Assembly: GCA_903897925.1 (NCBI GenBank)
Contig: CAIUDG010000106.1
Location: forward strand, 1 to 64,000
Reading direction: 5' to 3'
Length of the DNA: 64,000 nucleotides
From: an uncultured beta proteobacterium
GTDB taxonomy: Bacteria > Pseudomonadota > Gammaproteobacteria > Burkholderiales > Burkholderiaceae_C
In this document: positions 1-8,351 of the stretch, piece by piece
Layout of the letters: every line of letters begins with the position of its first letter
Numbering within the stretch: position 1 is the first letter of the stretch
Made by a program: the position numbers and the translations under genes
Notes under the pieces: generated by a model
What the model was told of the DNA's origin: nothing
Databases searched by the model: none
The model's input: only the letters and a program-made list of their open reading frames with translations

Positions 1-894
1 ATGTCTATCTTCATCAATAAAGACACCAAGGTCATCACCCAGGGCATCACCGGCAAAACCGGTCAGTTCCACACCGAAAAGTGCCAGGAATACGCCAACG
101 GCAAGAACTGCTTTGTGGCAGGCGTGAACCCCAAGAAGGCCGGCGAATCGATCTTCAACATCCCAATCTATTCTTCCGTCAAGGAAGCAGCTTCTGAAAC
201 CGGCGCCACCGTGTCGGTGATTTATGTGCCGCCAGCAGGCGCTGCGGCTGCCATCTGGGAAGCTGTTGAAGCCGATCTGGATCTGGCGATCTGCATTACC
301 GAAGGCATTCCAGTGCGCGACATGCTGGAAGTGCGCAACCGCATGAAGGCCAAGGAAGCCGCCGGCGGCAAGAAGACTTTGCTGCTCGGACCGAACTGCC
401 CTGGTCTGATCACGCCCGACGAAATCAAGATCGGCATCATGCCCGGACACATCCACCGCAAGGGCCGTATCGGCGTGGTTTCGCGCTCCGGCACCCTGAC
501 CTACGAAGCAGTGGCACAGCTGACCGAAATCGGTCTGGGCCAGTCTTCTGCCGTTGGTATTGGTGGCGACCCGATCAACGGTCTGAAGCACATCGACGTG
601 ATGCGCGCCTTCAATGACGATCCTGATACCGACGCCGTCATCATGATTGGCGAAATCGGCGGACCCGATGAAGCCGAAGCCGCACGCTGGTGCAAGGCCA
701 ACATGAAGAAGCCGATTGTTGGTTTCATTGCTGGTGTGACTGCACCTGCTGGCAAGCGCATGGGCCATGCTGGCGCCTTGATCTCCGGTGGTGCGGATAC
801 GGCGGATGCCAAGCTGGCAGTGATGGAAGAGTGCGGCTTCAAGGTCACACGCAACCCGTCCGAAATGGCCAAGCTGCTGAAGGCGTTGCTCTAA
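1..894 (+). CDS. sucD: Succinyl-CoA synthetase (ADP-forming) alpha subunit
   Basis: Alpha subunit of succinyl-CoA ligase, which converts succinyl-CoA to succinate with ATP formation in the TCA cycle. It works as a complex with SucB-type beta chain SucC, whose gene would be expected just upstream, outside the window. The 297-residue protein has the CoA-binding Rossmann N-terminus (ITGKTGQFHTEKC) and the active-site phosphohistidine in GHAGAL (His256). Length matches the family (about 290). The ATG is the first base of the window, so its promoter and ribosome binding site are not visible. An intrinsic terminator follows 50 bp after the stop. Confidence 0.97.
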   Translation: MSIFINKDTKVITQGITGKTGQFHTEKCQEYANGKNCFVAGVNPKKAGESIFNIPIYSSVKEAASETGATVSVIYVPPAGAAAAIWEAVEADLDLAICITEGIPVRDMLEVRNRMKAKEAAGGKKTLLLGPNCPGLITPDEIKIGIMPGHIHRKGRIGVVSRSGTLTYEAVAQLTEIGLGQSSAVGIGGDPINGLKHIDVMRAFNDDPDTDAVIMIGEIGGPDEAEAARWCKANMKKPIVGFIAGVTAPAGKRMGHAGALISGGADTADAKLAVMEECGFKVTRNPSEMAKLLKALL

Positions 895-944
895 TCGGTT
901 TGTAATAAGTTGCCGTGGCGTGCTTCTGGCCCCCGGCAAACTGT

Positions 945-976
945 AAAGTGCCCATACCGCGAGGTTGGGCACTTTT
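945..976 (+). terminator. Intrinsic terminator after sucD
   Basis: Perfect 10-bp inverted repeat AAAGTGCCCA (945-954) / TGGGCACTTT (966-975) with an 11-nt loop, ending in a short T run. It lies between the sucD stop and the next gene, so it most likely ends the sucCD transcript. Confidence 0.8.
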
Positions 977-1082
977 GCTTTGTGCGCTGCGGTTTTTGTG
1001 CGAAAGCGCAAATTTCCAGGCACAGTGCATTATTCAGGTAAATTAGCTGGCTGGTTCACGCTCCAATCAGCAGGGGTACAAA

Positions 1083-3743
1083 TTGGCAAAGTCTTCAAAA
1101 TTCAAGGCAGGCGATGTCTGGCGCACCGACGGGTTCGCTGGTCTGGTCATCGTCCTGGCGGTCCTGACTTTGCACCTGACAACCGATTTCATGGGCGCGC
1201 TGGAGCGCCGCTTTTACGACTTTGCCAGCAGCAGTTCCAGTCGCCAGCCCTCCGACCGCATCGCGGTGATCGCCATTGACGACCAAAGTATTGCCAACCT
1301 GGGGCGCTGGCCCTGGCCGCGCGATATCCACGCCAAGCTGATCGATCAACTGGCCGCGGCCAAGGCCAAAACCATTGTCCACACCGCCTTCTTTTTTGAG
1401 CCGCAGGTCGACCGTGGGCTGCTGTATATCCACAAGATCCGCGACGCACTTAATACCGCACCCGATGCCAGCGCCGGCAACGCGCCAGTGGCGGCGCTGG
1501 TCAGCGAAGCCGAGACCGCGCTGGATACCGATGCGGTATTTGCCGCCAGCCTGCAAGCCGCTGGCAATGTGTTGATTCCCTCGGTGTATGTGCTGGGCGA
1601 TCCACTGGGCAAGCCGGACAGCCCGCTGCCGCCGTTCGCCTTGCGCCAGACCCTGGCGGACAGCCCGGGCTATTCGATCAATACCCAGCGCGCGCAGCAA
1701 CCGACGCCACAGATTGGCGAGGCGGCGGCGGGAATCGGCCATCTGAACCTGTTTACCGACGTTGATGGCTCGGTGCGTCGCGAGCCGCTGCTGCTGAATT
1801 ACTACGGCCGGGCGGTGCCTTCGCTGGCGCTGCTGGCGGCGGCACGCAGTCTGAATCTGGGCATGGCGGACATCCGTGTGACGCCAGGCGAGTCGGTCAC
1901 GTTGGGCAATTTGCGGGTGCGCACCGATGCGCAGGCCTTGATGTTGCCGCAGTTTTACCGTGGCCATGAGGGCCGTCCGGCATTTCCGGTGGATTCGTTC
2001 TACGACGTGCTGAGCGGAAAAATCCCGGCGGCCAAGTATGCCGACAAAATCGTTGTTATCGGCGCCACGGCAGCCGGCGTTGGCGCCCAGTTCCCGGTGC
2101 CTGGCAACCCGTCGCTGTCTTCGGCAGAAACGGTGGCGCACATTATTTCCAGCATCCTGAACGAGCACTTCATCGTGCAGCCGGGCTGGGGCGTGTGGGC
2201 TTCTCTGGCGGCCTTCCTGCTGATAGCCACCTATGTGGTGCTGGGCTTGCCGCGCCTGTCGGCGGGACGCGCGGCGTCCTTGACGCTGCTGCTGTTGCTG
2301 CTGTTGCTGGGCGCCGAATTCGGGTTGCTGGCGCAGTCGGCGCTGTGGATCAAGCTGGTGTTTCCGGCCTGTGTGCTGGTGTTGGGGCACCTGGCGCTGA
2401 GCACCAAGCGGTTCCTGATGACGGAAGCCGGCAAGGAGCGTTCTGACCAGGAGTCGGCTGAAACCAATCGCATGATGGGTCTGGCGCTGCAGGGGCAGGG
2501 CCAGCTCGACATGGCCTTCGATCGTTTCCGCCGCGTGCCGATGGCCGACCCGGTGATGGGCAATCTGTACAGCCTGGCGCTGGATTTTGAGCGCAAACGC
2601 CAATTCAACAAGGCCGAGGCGGTGTATGCGCGCATGCTGGCCTACGACCCGCAGTACAAGGACGTGGCGGCCAAACTGCGGCGTGCCAAAAACCTGTCTG
2701 AGTCGGTGCTGCTGGGCAGCGGCGGGCACGCCGGTGGCAGCATGGTGCTGGACGGCGAGTCGATTGAAAAGCCGATGCTGGGGCGTTACCAGGTAGACAA
2801 AGAGCTGGGCAAGGGCGCCATGGGGGTGGTGTATCTGGGCCGCGACCCCAAAATCGGCCGCGTGGTGGCGATCAAGACCATGGCCCTGAGTCGCGAGTTT
2901 GCCGGGGAAGACCTGGCCGACGCGCGCGAGCGTTTTTTCCGCGAGGCGGAAACTGCCGGCCGTCTGCAGCACCAGAATATCGTGACCATCTTCGACGCCG
3001 GCGAAGAGCACGATCTGGCCTATATCGCCATGGAGTTCCTCAAGGGGCGTGACTTGGTCGAATTCTGCAAACCCGGGCAGCTGCTGACCGTGTTCACAGT
3101 GCTGAGCATCGTGGCGCGGGTTGCCGAGGCGCTCGATTATGCGCACCGCCAGCACGTTGTGCACCGCGATATCAAGCCGGCCAACATCATGTATGAGCTG
3201 GAAAGCGACACCGTGAAGGTGACCGACTTCGGCATCGCCCGCATCACCGACTCCAGCAAGACCAAGACCGGCATGGTGCTGGGCACACCCAGCTTCATGT
3301 CGCCGGAACAGTTGGCCGGGAAAAAGGTCGATGGCCGCTCCGACCTGTATTCCCTGGGCGTGATGCTGTTTCAGTTGCTGGTCGGGGCCTTGCCGTTCCG
3401 CGGCGATTCGATGTCGGAACTGATGTACAAGATTGCCAACGAAGAGGCGGTTGATGTCCGTAGCCTGCGCCCCGAGCTGCCCGCAGAATTGAGCGATATC
3501 GTGGCGCTGGCGCTGTGCAAACAGCCCGAGCTGCGCTACCAGACCGGGGCCCAGATGGCTGCCGATTTGCACGCCCTGCTGGCCCGCATGCCAGCACAAA
3601 AAGCCGCACTGGCAGTGGATCCGGCGGCAACGCAGAAAAGCCACAGCGCCCCCGATGCGAATCCGGGATTTGAGCCTACCATGCCCTCGATGCAGGCCAC
3701 CATGCCGGCACCGCGTCATCCGACACCCGATATCGAAATATAA
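1083..3743 (+). CDS. CHASE2-domain transmembrane Ser/Thr protein kinase
   Basis: Membrane receptor kinase, 886 residues. After a first membrane segment (about 20-40) comes an extracytoplasmic CHASE2 sensor (about 50-365, with the RIAVIAIDDQSI and GRWPWPR hallmarks). Further hydrophobic segments lie at about 365-450, followed by a TPR-like stretch (about 465-535). The C-terminal eukaryotic-type kinase runs about 565-840: P-loop GKGAMGVVY, VAIK lysine, HRDIKPAN (H694-D696), D715-F-G, and GTPSFMSPEQ. All catalytic residues are present. A Pro/Thr-rich tail could hold phospho-acceptors. The start is TTG at 1083 behind an AGGGG-like site. The cognate phosphatase gene begins 9 bp after the stop. The sensed signal is unknown. 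Confidence 0.92.
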   Translation: MAKSSKFKAGDVWRTDGFAGLVIVLAVLTLHLTTDFMGALERRFYDFASSSSSRQPSDRIAVIAIDDQSIANLGRWPWPRDIHAKLIDQLAAAKAKTIVHTAFFFEPQVDRGLLYIHKIRDALNTAPDASAGNAPVAALVSEAETALDTDAVFAASLQAAGNVLIPSVYVLGDPLGKPDSPLPPFALRQTLADSPGYSINTQRAQQPTPQIGEAAAGIGHLNLFTDVDGSVRREPLLLNYYGRAVPSLALLAAARSLNLGMADIRVTPGESVTLGNLRVRTDAQALMLPQFYRGHEGRPAFPVDSFYDVLSGKIPAAKYADKIVVIGATAAGVGAQFPVPGNPSLSSAETVAHIISSILNEHFIVQPGWGVWASLAAFLLIATYVVLGLPRLSAGRAASLTLLLLLLLLGAEFGLLAQSALWIKLVFPACVLVLGHLALSTKRFLMTEAGKERSDQESAETNRMMGLALQGQGQLDMAFDRFRRVPMADPVMGNLYSLALDFERKRQFNKAEAVYARMLAYDPQYKDVAAKLRRAKNLSESVLLGSGGHAGGSMVLDGESIEKPMLGRYQVDKELGKGAMGVVYLGRDPKIGRVVAIKTMALSREFAGEDLADARERFFREAETAGRLQHQNIVTIFDAGEEHDLAYIAMEFLKGRDLVEFCKPGQLLTVFTVLSIVARVAEALDYAHRQHVVHRDIKPANIMYELESDTVKVTDFGIARITDSSKTKTGMVLGTPSFMSPEQLAGKKVDGRSDLYSLGVMLFQLLVGALPFRGDSMSELMYKIANEEAVDVRSLRPELPAELSDIVALALCKQPELRYQTGAQMAADLHALLARMPAQKAALAVDPAATQKSHSAPDANPGFEPTMPSMQATMPAPRHPTPDIEI

Positions 3744-3752
3744 GGCTCAGCC

Positions 3753-4538
3753 ATGATTTATCACTTTTGTTCCAAGACCGATACCGGACGCGAGCGGGAT
3801 AACAATGAGGACGCGGTGGCGTTTGATGAAAACACCCAGGTCGCGGTACTGGCCGATGGCATGGGCGGATATAACGCTGGCGAAGTGGCCAGTGGCATGG
3901 CAACCACGTTTATCAACCTGGAAATGAGCCGCTGGCTGCACCAGGCGGGCGCCAGCGCCAAATCGAAAGATATTCGGCGCGCCATGGAAATCTGTGTCGA
4001 CAATGCCAATTTGTCGATATTCAACGCGGCCAACTCGAATGCCCAATATGCGGGTATGGGAACCACGCTGGTGATGGGTGTTTTTCGCCCTGGCATGGCG
4101 CAGATTGGACATATTGGTGATTCGCGCTGTTATCGCTTGCGCGGCGCCTTGCTGGAACAAATCACGCGCGACCATTCGCTGCTGCAAGAGCAGCTCGACG
4201 CCGGATTGCTGACGCCGGAGCAGGCCCAGCATTCGACGATCAAGAATCTGGTGACCCGTGCACTTGGTGTTGAAGAGCTGGTATTGCTGGAAGTCAATGA
4301 ATTTCAGGTCGAATTGGGTGATATATATCTGATGTGTTCCGATGGCCTGTCGGATATGGTGGACGATGCGACCATCGCTAAAATCATGTCAATGCACACC
4401 GGCCTGGCGCACAAGGCCGATTTGCTGGTGGCCGAGGCCAACGACAATGGGGGGCGCGACAATATTTCGGTGCTGCTGGTGGAAGCCTGTGAAGCTGTCG
4501 AAAAGAAGGGTCTAATCGCGAGGTTATTAGGGAAGTAA
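3753..4538 (+). CDS. PP2C-family Ser/Thr protein phosphatase (Stp/PppA-like)
   Basis: Soluble Mn/Mg-dependent PPM phosphatase, 261 residues, expected to reverse phosphorylation by the kinase encoded 9 bp upstream. Metal-binding and family motifs occur in order: RDNNEDA (E19, D20), ADGMGG (D35, G36), MGTTLV, GDSRCYR, RDHSLL, CSDGLSDMV and GGRDNISV. No signal peptide or membrane segment is visible, and length is typical of minimal bacterial PP2C enzymes. Pairing with a kinase and an FHA gene is known from type VI secretion and cell-wall signalling loci, but no secretion genes are present here. Confidence 0.95.
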   Translation: MIYHFCSKTDTGRERDNNEDAVAFDENTQVAVLADGMGGYNAGEVASGMATTFINLEMSRWLHQAGASAKSKDIRRAMEICVDNANLSIFNAANSNAQYAGMGTTLVMGVFRPGMAQIGHIGDSRCYRLRGALLEQITRDHSLLQEQLDAGLLTPEQAQHSTIKNLVTRALGVEELVLLEVNEFQVELGDIYLMCSDGLSDMVDDATIAKIMSMHTGLAHKADLLVAEANDNGGRDNISVLLVEACEAVEKKGLIARLLGK

Positions 4539-4585
4539 GCACCCATGGGTGTTCCAGAGTCAAACTATAGGAAAAGGAGCCGGTC

Positions 4586-5260
4586 ATGCCGAAAATGATC
4601 GTGTCGATCGATGAGGTCGTTATCAAGGAAGTCCAGCTGACGAAGGACCGGACCACGGTCGGTCGGCGGCCCTATAACGACGTTGTGATCGATAACCTCG
4701 CTGTCAGCGGCGAGCACGCCGTGATGCTGATGCATGGCGCCGATGTGGTGGTTGAAGACCTCAACAGCACCAACGGCACGTACGTCAACGGCAAGGCGAT
4801 CAAGAAGCAGCAGCTGCAAAACGGTGACAGCATCGAGATCGGCAAGTACAAGATCAAGTTTGTGGGCGATCACGCGGTCGAGTCTTTCGACAAGACCATG
4901 GTTGTCAGCAAGCCGATGACCAGCGCGCCAGCGCCAGCGCCCGCTGCTGCTGCACATTTTGCTTATCCGACGGCCTCCGAAACGCATGCCGCTCCGGTAC
5001 TGCCGGCCTCGATCCGGGTACTTTCCGGCGCCGCCGCCGGCCGCGAAGTTCCGCTGACCAAAGTCGTGACGACGATTGGCAAACCGGGGGTGGCGGTGGC
5101 CGCCATTACCAAACGGCAGGCTGGTTTTGTCGTGCACCATGTAGAGGGCGGCGGCAACCCGTCGCTCAATGGTGCGCCCATCAGTTCGGATCCTTTGCCT
5201 CTGAAAAACGGGGATGTCATCGAACTGGCGGGCACGCAGATGCAGTTCGTCCAGTCCTAG
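4586..5260 (+). CDS. FHA-domain protein, tandem with a second degenerate FHA-like domain
   Basis: Phosphothreonine-binding adaptor, 224 residues. The N-terminal FHA (about 22-75) carries the canonical VGRRPYNDVVI, SGEHA and NSTNGTYVNG motifs. A Pro/Ala linker (about 112-135) leads to a second region (about 145-224) with an FHA-like beta pattern (GREVPL, TIGKPG, SLNG, LKNGDVIEL) that lacks the conserved Arg/Ser-x-x-His binding residues, so it probably does not bind phosphopeptide. It has a good AAAAGGAG-type ribosome binding site. It sits between phosphatase and cyclase genes and is expected to bind kinase-phosphorylated partners. Confidence 0.9.
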   Translation: MPKMIVSIDEVVIKEVQLTKDRTTVGRRPYNDVVIDNLAVSGEHAVMLMHGADVVVEDLNSTNGTYVNGKAIKKQQLQNGDSIEIGKYKIKFVGDHAVESFDKTMVVSKPMTSAPAPAPAAAAHFAYPTASETHAAPVLPASIRVLSGAAAGREVPLTKVVTTIGKPGVAVAAITKRQAGFVVHHVEGGGNPSLNGAPISSDPLPLKNGDVIELAGTQMQFVQS

Positions 5261-5314
5261 GCGCGCTGGCACCATGGCGGCCCTCTGGAAGCACTGCGAA
5301 CCACAACGGATGCC

Positions 5315-7549
5315 ATGAAAGCCATTGCCAAGCACTGGCCCCGTATCGCGGTGACGCTGTTGCCGCTGGTTTTTGCACTGCTGCATGCGGTCGGCGTGGT
5401 GCGTCTGGGGGTCTTGCAGCGGCTCGATGAAATCATTTATGACGCGCGTTTGCGCGCCACCCAGGCGGTGGCGGTCGATGAGCGCGTGGTGATTGTCGAT
5501 ATCGATGAAAAAAGCCTGGCCGAAGTCGGCCGCTGGCCTTGGAGCCGCAACAAGCTGGCACAACTGGTCGATGAATTGTTTGACCGGCAAAAAATCGCGC
5601 TGCTGGGCTTTGACGTGGTGTTTGCCGAGCCCGACACCAGTTCCGGTCTGGCGCGTCTGACGGAACTGGCGCACAACGAACTGCGTGACCAGCCGGCCTT
5701 CGCGGAGCGATTGCGCCAGCTGCAACCGGGTCTGGATTACGACGCTGTGTTTGCGCGTGCGATTCAGAATCGGCCGGTGGTGCTGGGCTATTACTTTACC
5801 GATGATGCCGGCGCGCGCACCAGTGGCGTTCTGCCGGAACCGGTGATTACCGCGCACGACCTGCAGGGCCGCCAGTTGCCCGCCACCACGGCCAGCGGCT
5901 ATGGCGCCAATTTGCCGATTCTGGCCAAGGCGGCAGCGACCGCTGGGTTCTTCAATCCCTTGGTCGATAACGACGGTGTGGTGCGCTCGGTGCCGCTGAT
6001 CAGCGAGTACCACGGCCAGTATTACGAGTCGCTGGCGCTGGCCATGTTTCGCAAGCTGGTGGGTTCACCGAGCGTGGCGGCGGGGTTTTCCAGTGATCCG
6101 GCAGCGGCTTTGGACCGGATTTTGCTGAAACGGGGCAATGCTGCCATGGCAATACCCGTGGACGACCGGGTTGCTACGCTGGTGCCCTACCGCGGCCGTG
6201 GCGGGGTGAATGGCGGCTCTTACCGTTACCTGTCGGCGGCGGATCTGCTGGCCGGGCGGGTGCCGGTTGAAAGCTTGCGCGACAAAATTGTGCTGGTGGG
6301 CACCACGGCGCCGGGCTTGCTGGACCTGCGCGTGACGCCGGTGGGCGAGACCTACCCCGGGGTAGAAGCCCATGCCAACCTGATCTCCGGATTGCTGGAT
6401 GGCCATCTGCTGCTCAAGCCCGACTATGTTGTTGGCTACGAAGTGCTGACCTTGCTGCTTTCCGGTCTGGTGCTGGCGTTTGGCTTGCCACTGCTGTCGG
6501 CGTCGCGTGCGGTGGTGTTGAATGTGGCGGTGATTGCGGCGTTGGTGGCACTGAATTTCTGGATGTACTTTGGTCAGGGGCTGGTGCTGCCATTGGCGTC
6601 CGGACTGAGCATGGCACTGCTGGCGTTTGGCGTGAACATGAGCTATGGCTACTTTGTGGAAAGCCGCTCCAAGCGCGAACTGGCCAACCTGTTTGGCACT
6701 TATGTGCCACCCGAGCTGGTGCATGAGATGCTGAAAGACCCGGATGCCTACAGCATGGCGGCCAGCAACCGCGAGTTGACCGTGATGTTTTGTGACATGC
6801 GTGGCTTTACCAAGATGTCCGAGTCCATGGAGCCGATCCAGCTGCAGCAACTGCTGACTGGCGTGTTCAGCCGCCTGACCAGCGAGATTCGGGCCAATAT
6901 GGGCACCATCGACAAATACATGGGCGACTGTGTCATGGCGTTCTGGGGCGCGCCGGTGGAAACTGCCGACCACGCGCCGCTGGCAGTGAAGGCGGCACTG
7001 GAAATGGTCGCGGCAATGCGCGACATTAACCAGGACCACCGGCAGCAGGGTTTGCCGGAAATCGGCATTGGCATTGGGCTGAATACCGGTGCCATGTGCG
7101 TTGGTGACATGGGCTCGAATATCCGTCGCGCCTATACCGTGATTGGTGATGCGGTGAATCTGGGCTCCCGGCTGGAGGGTTTGTCCAAGGTCTATGGTGT
7201 CGAACTGGTGGCCAGTGAATCCACGCGCCAGGCCGCGCCGGACTACGCCTGGCAGGAGCTGGACCGGGTGCGGGTCAAGGGCAAGGAGCAGGCGGTGGCG
7301 ATTTTTCTGCCACTCGGGCGCAAGGACCAGTTGCCGGAGCCGGTGCTGAACGAATTGCGCATCTGGAATGCATTTTTGCAGGCGTATCGGGCGCAGAATT
7401 GGGAGCAGGCGGATGTGCACATGCTGAATCTGACGCGGACCTGCCCGGCGAAATATCTGTACCAGCTGTATGCCGAGCGGGTTGCCCACATGCGCCTGCT
7501 GCCGTTTGACGCCGCGTGGGACGGTGCGACCAATTTCGAGACCAAATAA
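5315..7549 (+). CDS. CHASE2-domain class III adenylate cyclase
   Basis: Membrane-bound nucleotide cyclase, 744 residues. The architecture is an N-terminal membrane segment, an extracytoplasmic CHASE2 sensor (about 35-355), three membrane helices (about 365-445), and a cytoplasmic catalytic domain (about 485-665). Metal aspartates D494 (MFCDMRGFT) and D538 (YMGDC), substrate lysine K534 and the transition-state residues N615 and R619 (DAVNLGSR) are all present. Thr608 in YTVIGD at the adenine-specificity position is typical of class IIIb adenylate cyclases, a group often stimulated by bicarbonate. The following gene encodes a cyclic-nucleotide phosphodiesterase, which makes cAMP the likely product. 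It shares its sensor type with the kinase at 1083. Confidence 0.93.
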   Translation: MKAIAKHWPRIAVTLLPLVFALLHAVGVVRLGVLQRLDEIIYDARLRATQAVAVDERVVIVDIDEKSLAEVGRWPWSRNKLAQLVDELFDRQKIALLGFDVVFAEPDTSSGLARLTELAHNELRDQPAFAERLRQLQPGLDYDAVFARAIQNRPVVLGYYFTDDAGARTSGVLPEPVITAHDLQGRQLPATTASGYGANLPILAKAAATAGFFNPLVDNDGVVRSVPLISEYHGQYYESLALAMFRKLVGSPSVAAGFSSDPAAALDRILLKRGNAAMAIPVDDRVATLVPYRGRGGVNGGSYRYLSAADLLAGRVPVESLRDKIVLVGTTAPGLLDLRVTPVGETYPGVEAHANLISGLLDGHLLLKPDYVVGYEVLTLLLSGLVLAFGLPLLSASRAVVLNVAVIAALVALNFWMYFGQGLVLPLASGLSMALLAFGVNMSYGYFVESRSKRELANLFGTYVPPELVHEMLKDPDAYSMAASNRELTVMFCDMRGFTKMSESMEPIQLQQLLTGVFSRLTSEIRANMGTIDKYMGDCVMAFWGAPVETADHAPLAVKAALEMVAAMRDINQDHRQQGLPEIGIGIGLNTGAMCVGDMGSNIRRAYTVIGDAVNLGSRLEGLSKVYGVELVASESTRQAAPDYAWQELDRVRVKGKEQAVAIFLPLGRKDQLPEPVLNELRIWNAFLQAYRAQNWEQADVHMLNLTRTCPAKYLYQLYAERVAHMRLLPFDAAWDGATNFETK

Positions 7550-7559
7550 GGTAACCCAA

Positions 7560-8351
7560 GTGAAAGTACGTGTGCTGGGTTGTTCCGGGGCAATCGCCAA
7601 GGATTGCCGTACCACCTCGTTTCTGATTGACGGGGAGGTACTGATTGACGCTGGCACCGGGGTTGGCGACCTGACGCTTGACGAAATGCGTGGCATTGAT
7701 GATGTGCTGCTGACGCACTCCCATCTCGACCATGTCGCCGCCTTGCCGCTGATGGTGGATGCGGTGGCGGCCCAGCGCAAGTCGCCGCTGCGCATCCATG
7801 CCCTGGCTGGAACCATTGAGGCACTGAAGGCGCATGTTTTCAATGACGTGATCTGGCCCGATTTCACGCGCATACCGTCCATTGATGCACCATTTATCAG
7901 CTTTCATCCGATTCGTATCGGGCAGACTTTGCAACTGCGGCGAAAGCTCGTTGAGGTGCTGCCCGCCGTGCATACGGTGCCCGCGGCGGGGTTCGCAGTG
8001 ACCGCCGGCAATGGTTGCTGGATATTCAGCGGCGATACCGAGCGCAACGCGGCTTTCTGGAACCGGATCAACCAACTCAATGTAGCCATGCTCGTCATAG
8101 AAACTGCATTCAGTAACCGGGAAAAAGACCTGGCGCGGCGCAGTTTGCATTTGTCCCCGGCGTCGCTGGCGGAAGAGCTGGACAACATCCCCAAAGACAA
8201 GCGATATCCGATTTACATCACCCACACCAAGCCGGCGGAAACCGAGTTGATCATGGCGGAAATTCAGCGCTTTGATCAGACCCAGCCTTTTGGTCCCAAT
8301 GTCACCCACGACATCCGCTGGTTGCGGGCGGGTCAGGAGTTTGAAATATGA
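7560..8351 (+). CDS. Class-II-type 3',5'-cyclic-nucleotide phosphodiesterase (metallo-beta-lactamase fold)
   Basis: Predicted cAMP-degrading enzyme, 263 residues, with MBL-fold zinc motif HSHLDH, later ligands VHTVPAAG and SGDTERN, and the C-terminal THTKPAE. The overall pattern, including the IWP segment, resembles the PDEase class II/CpdP family. The reading frame continues upstream into the cyclase gene, but GTG at 7560 is the likely start: it follows AAGGT by a suitable distance, gives the family-typical VKVRVLGCSGA N-terminus, and leaves a 10-bp gap to the cyclase. Its stop overlaps the next start (ATGA). Placement next to a cyclase suggests paired synthesis and breakdown of cAMP. Confidence 0.85.
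   Translation: MKVRVLGCSGAIAKDCRTTSFLIDGEVLIDAGTGVGDLTLDEMRGIDDVLLTHSHLDHVAALPLMVDAVAAQRKSPLRIHALAGTIEALKAHVFNDVIWPDFTRIPSIDAPFISFHPIRIGQTLQLRRKLVEVLPAVHTVPAAGFAVTAGNGCWIFSGDTERNAAFWNRINQLNVAMLVIETAFSNREKDLARRSLHLSPASLAEELDNIPKDKRYPIYITHTKPAETELIMAEIQRFDQTQPFGPNVTHDIRWLRAGQEFEI

Noticed and set aside
1095-3719. 874-codon open frame antisense to the CHASE2 kinase
   Set aside because: It mirrors the kinase gene in a GC-rich, codon-biased region; the translation is rich in Arg, His and Gln with no recognisable motif, while the plus strand encodes all kinase motifs.
1083-5260. Type VI secretion regulatory module (PpkA/PppA/Fha)
   Set aside because: The kinase, phosphatase and FHA trio fits, but no tss or other secretion genes are in the window and the kinase has a CHASE2 domain instead.
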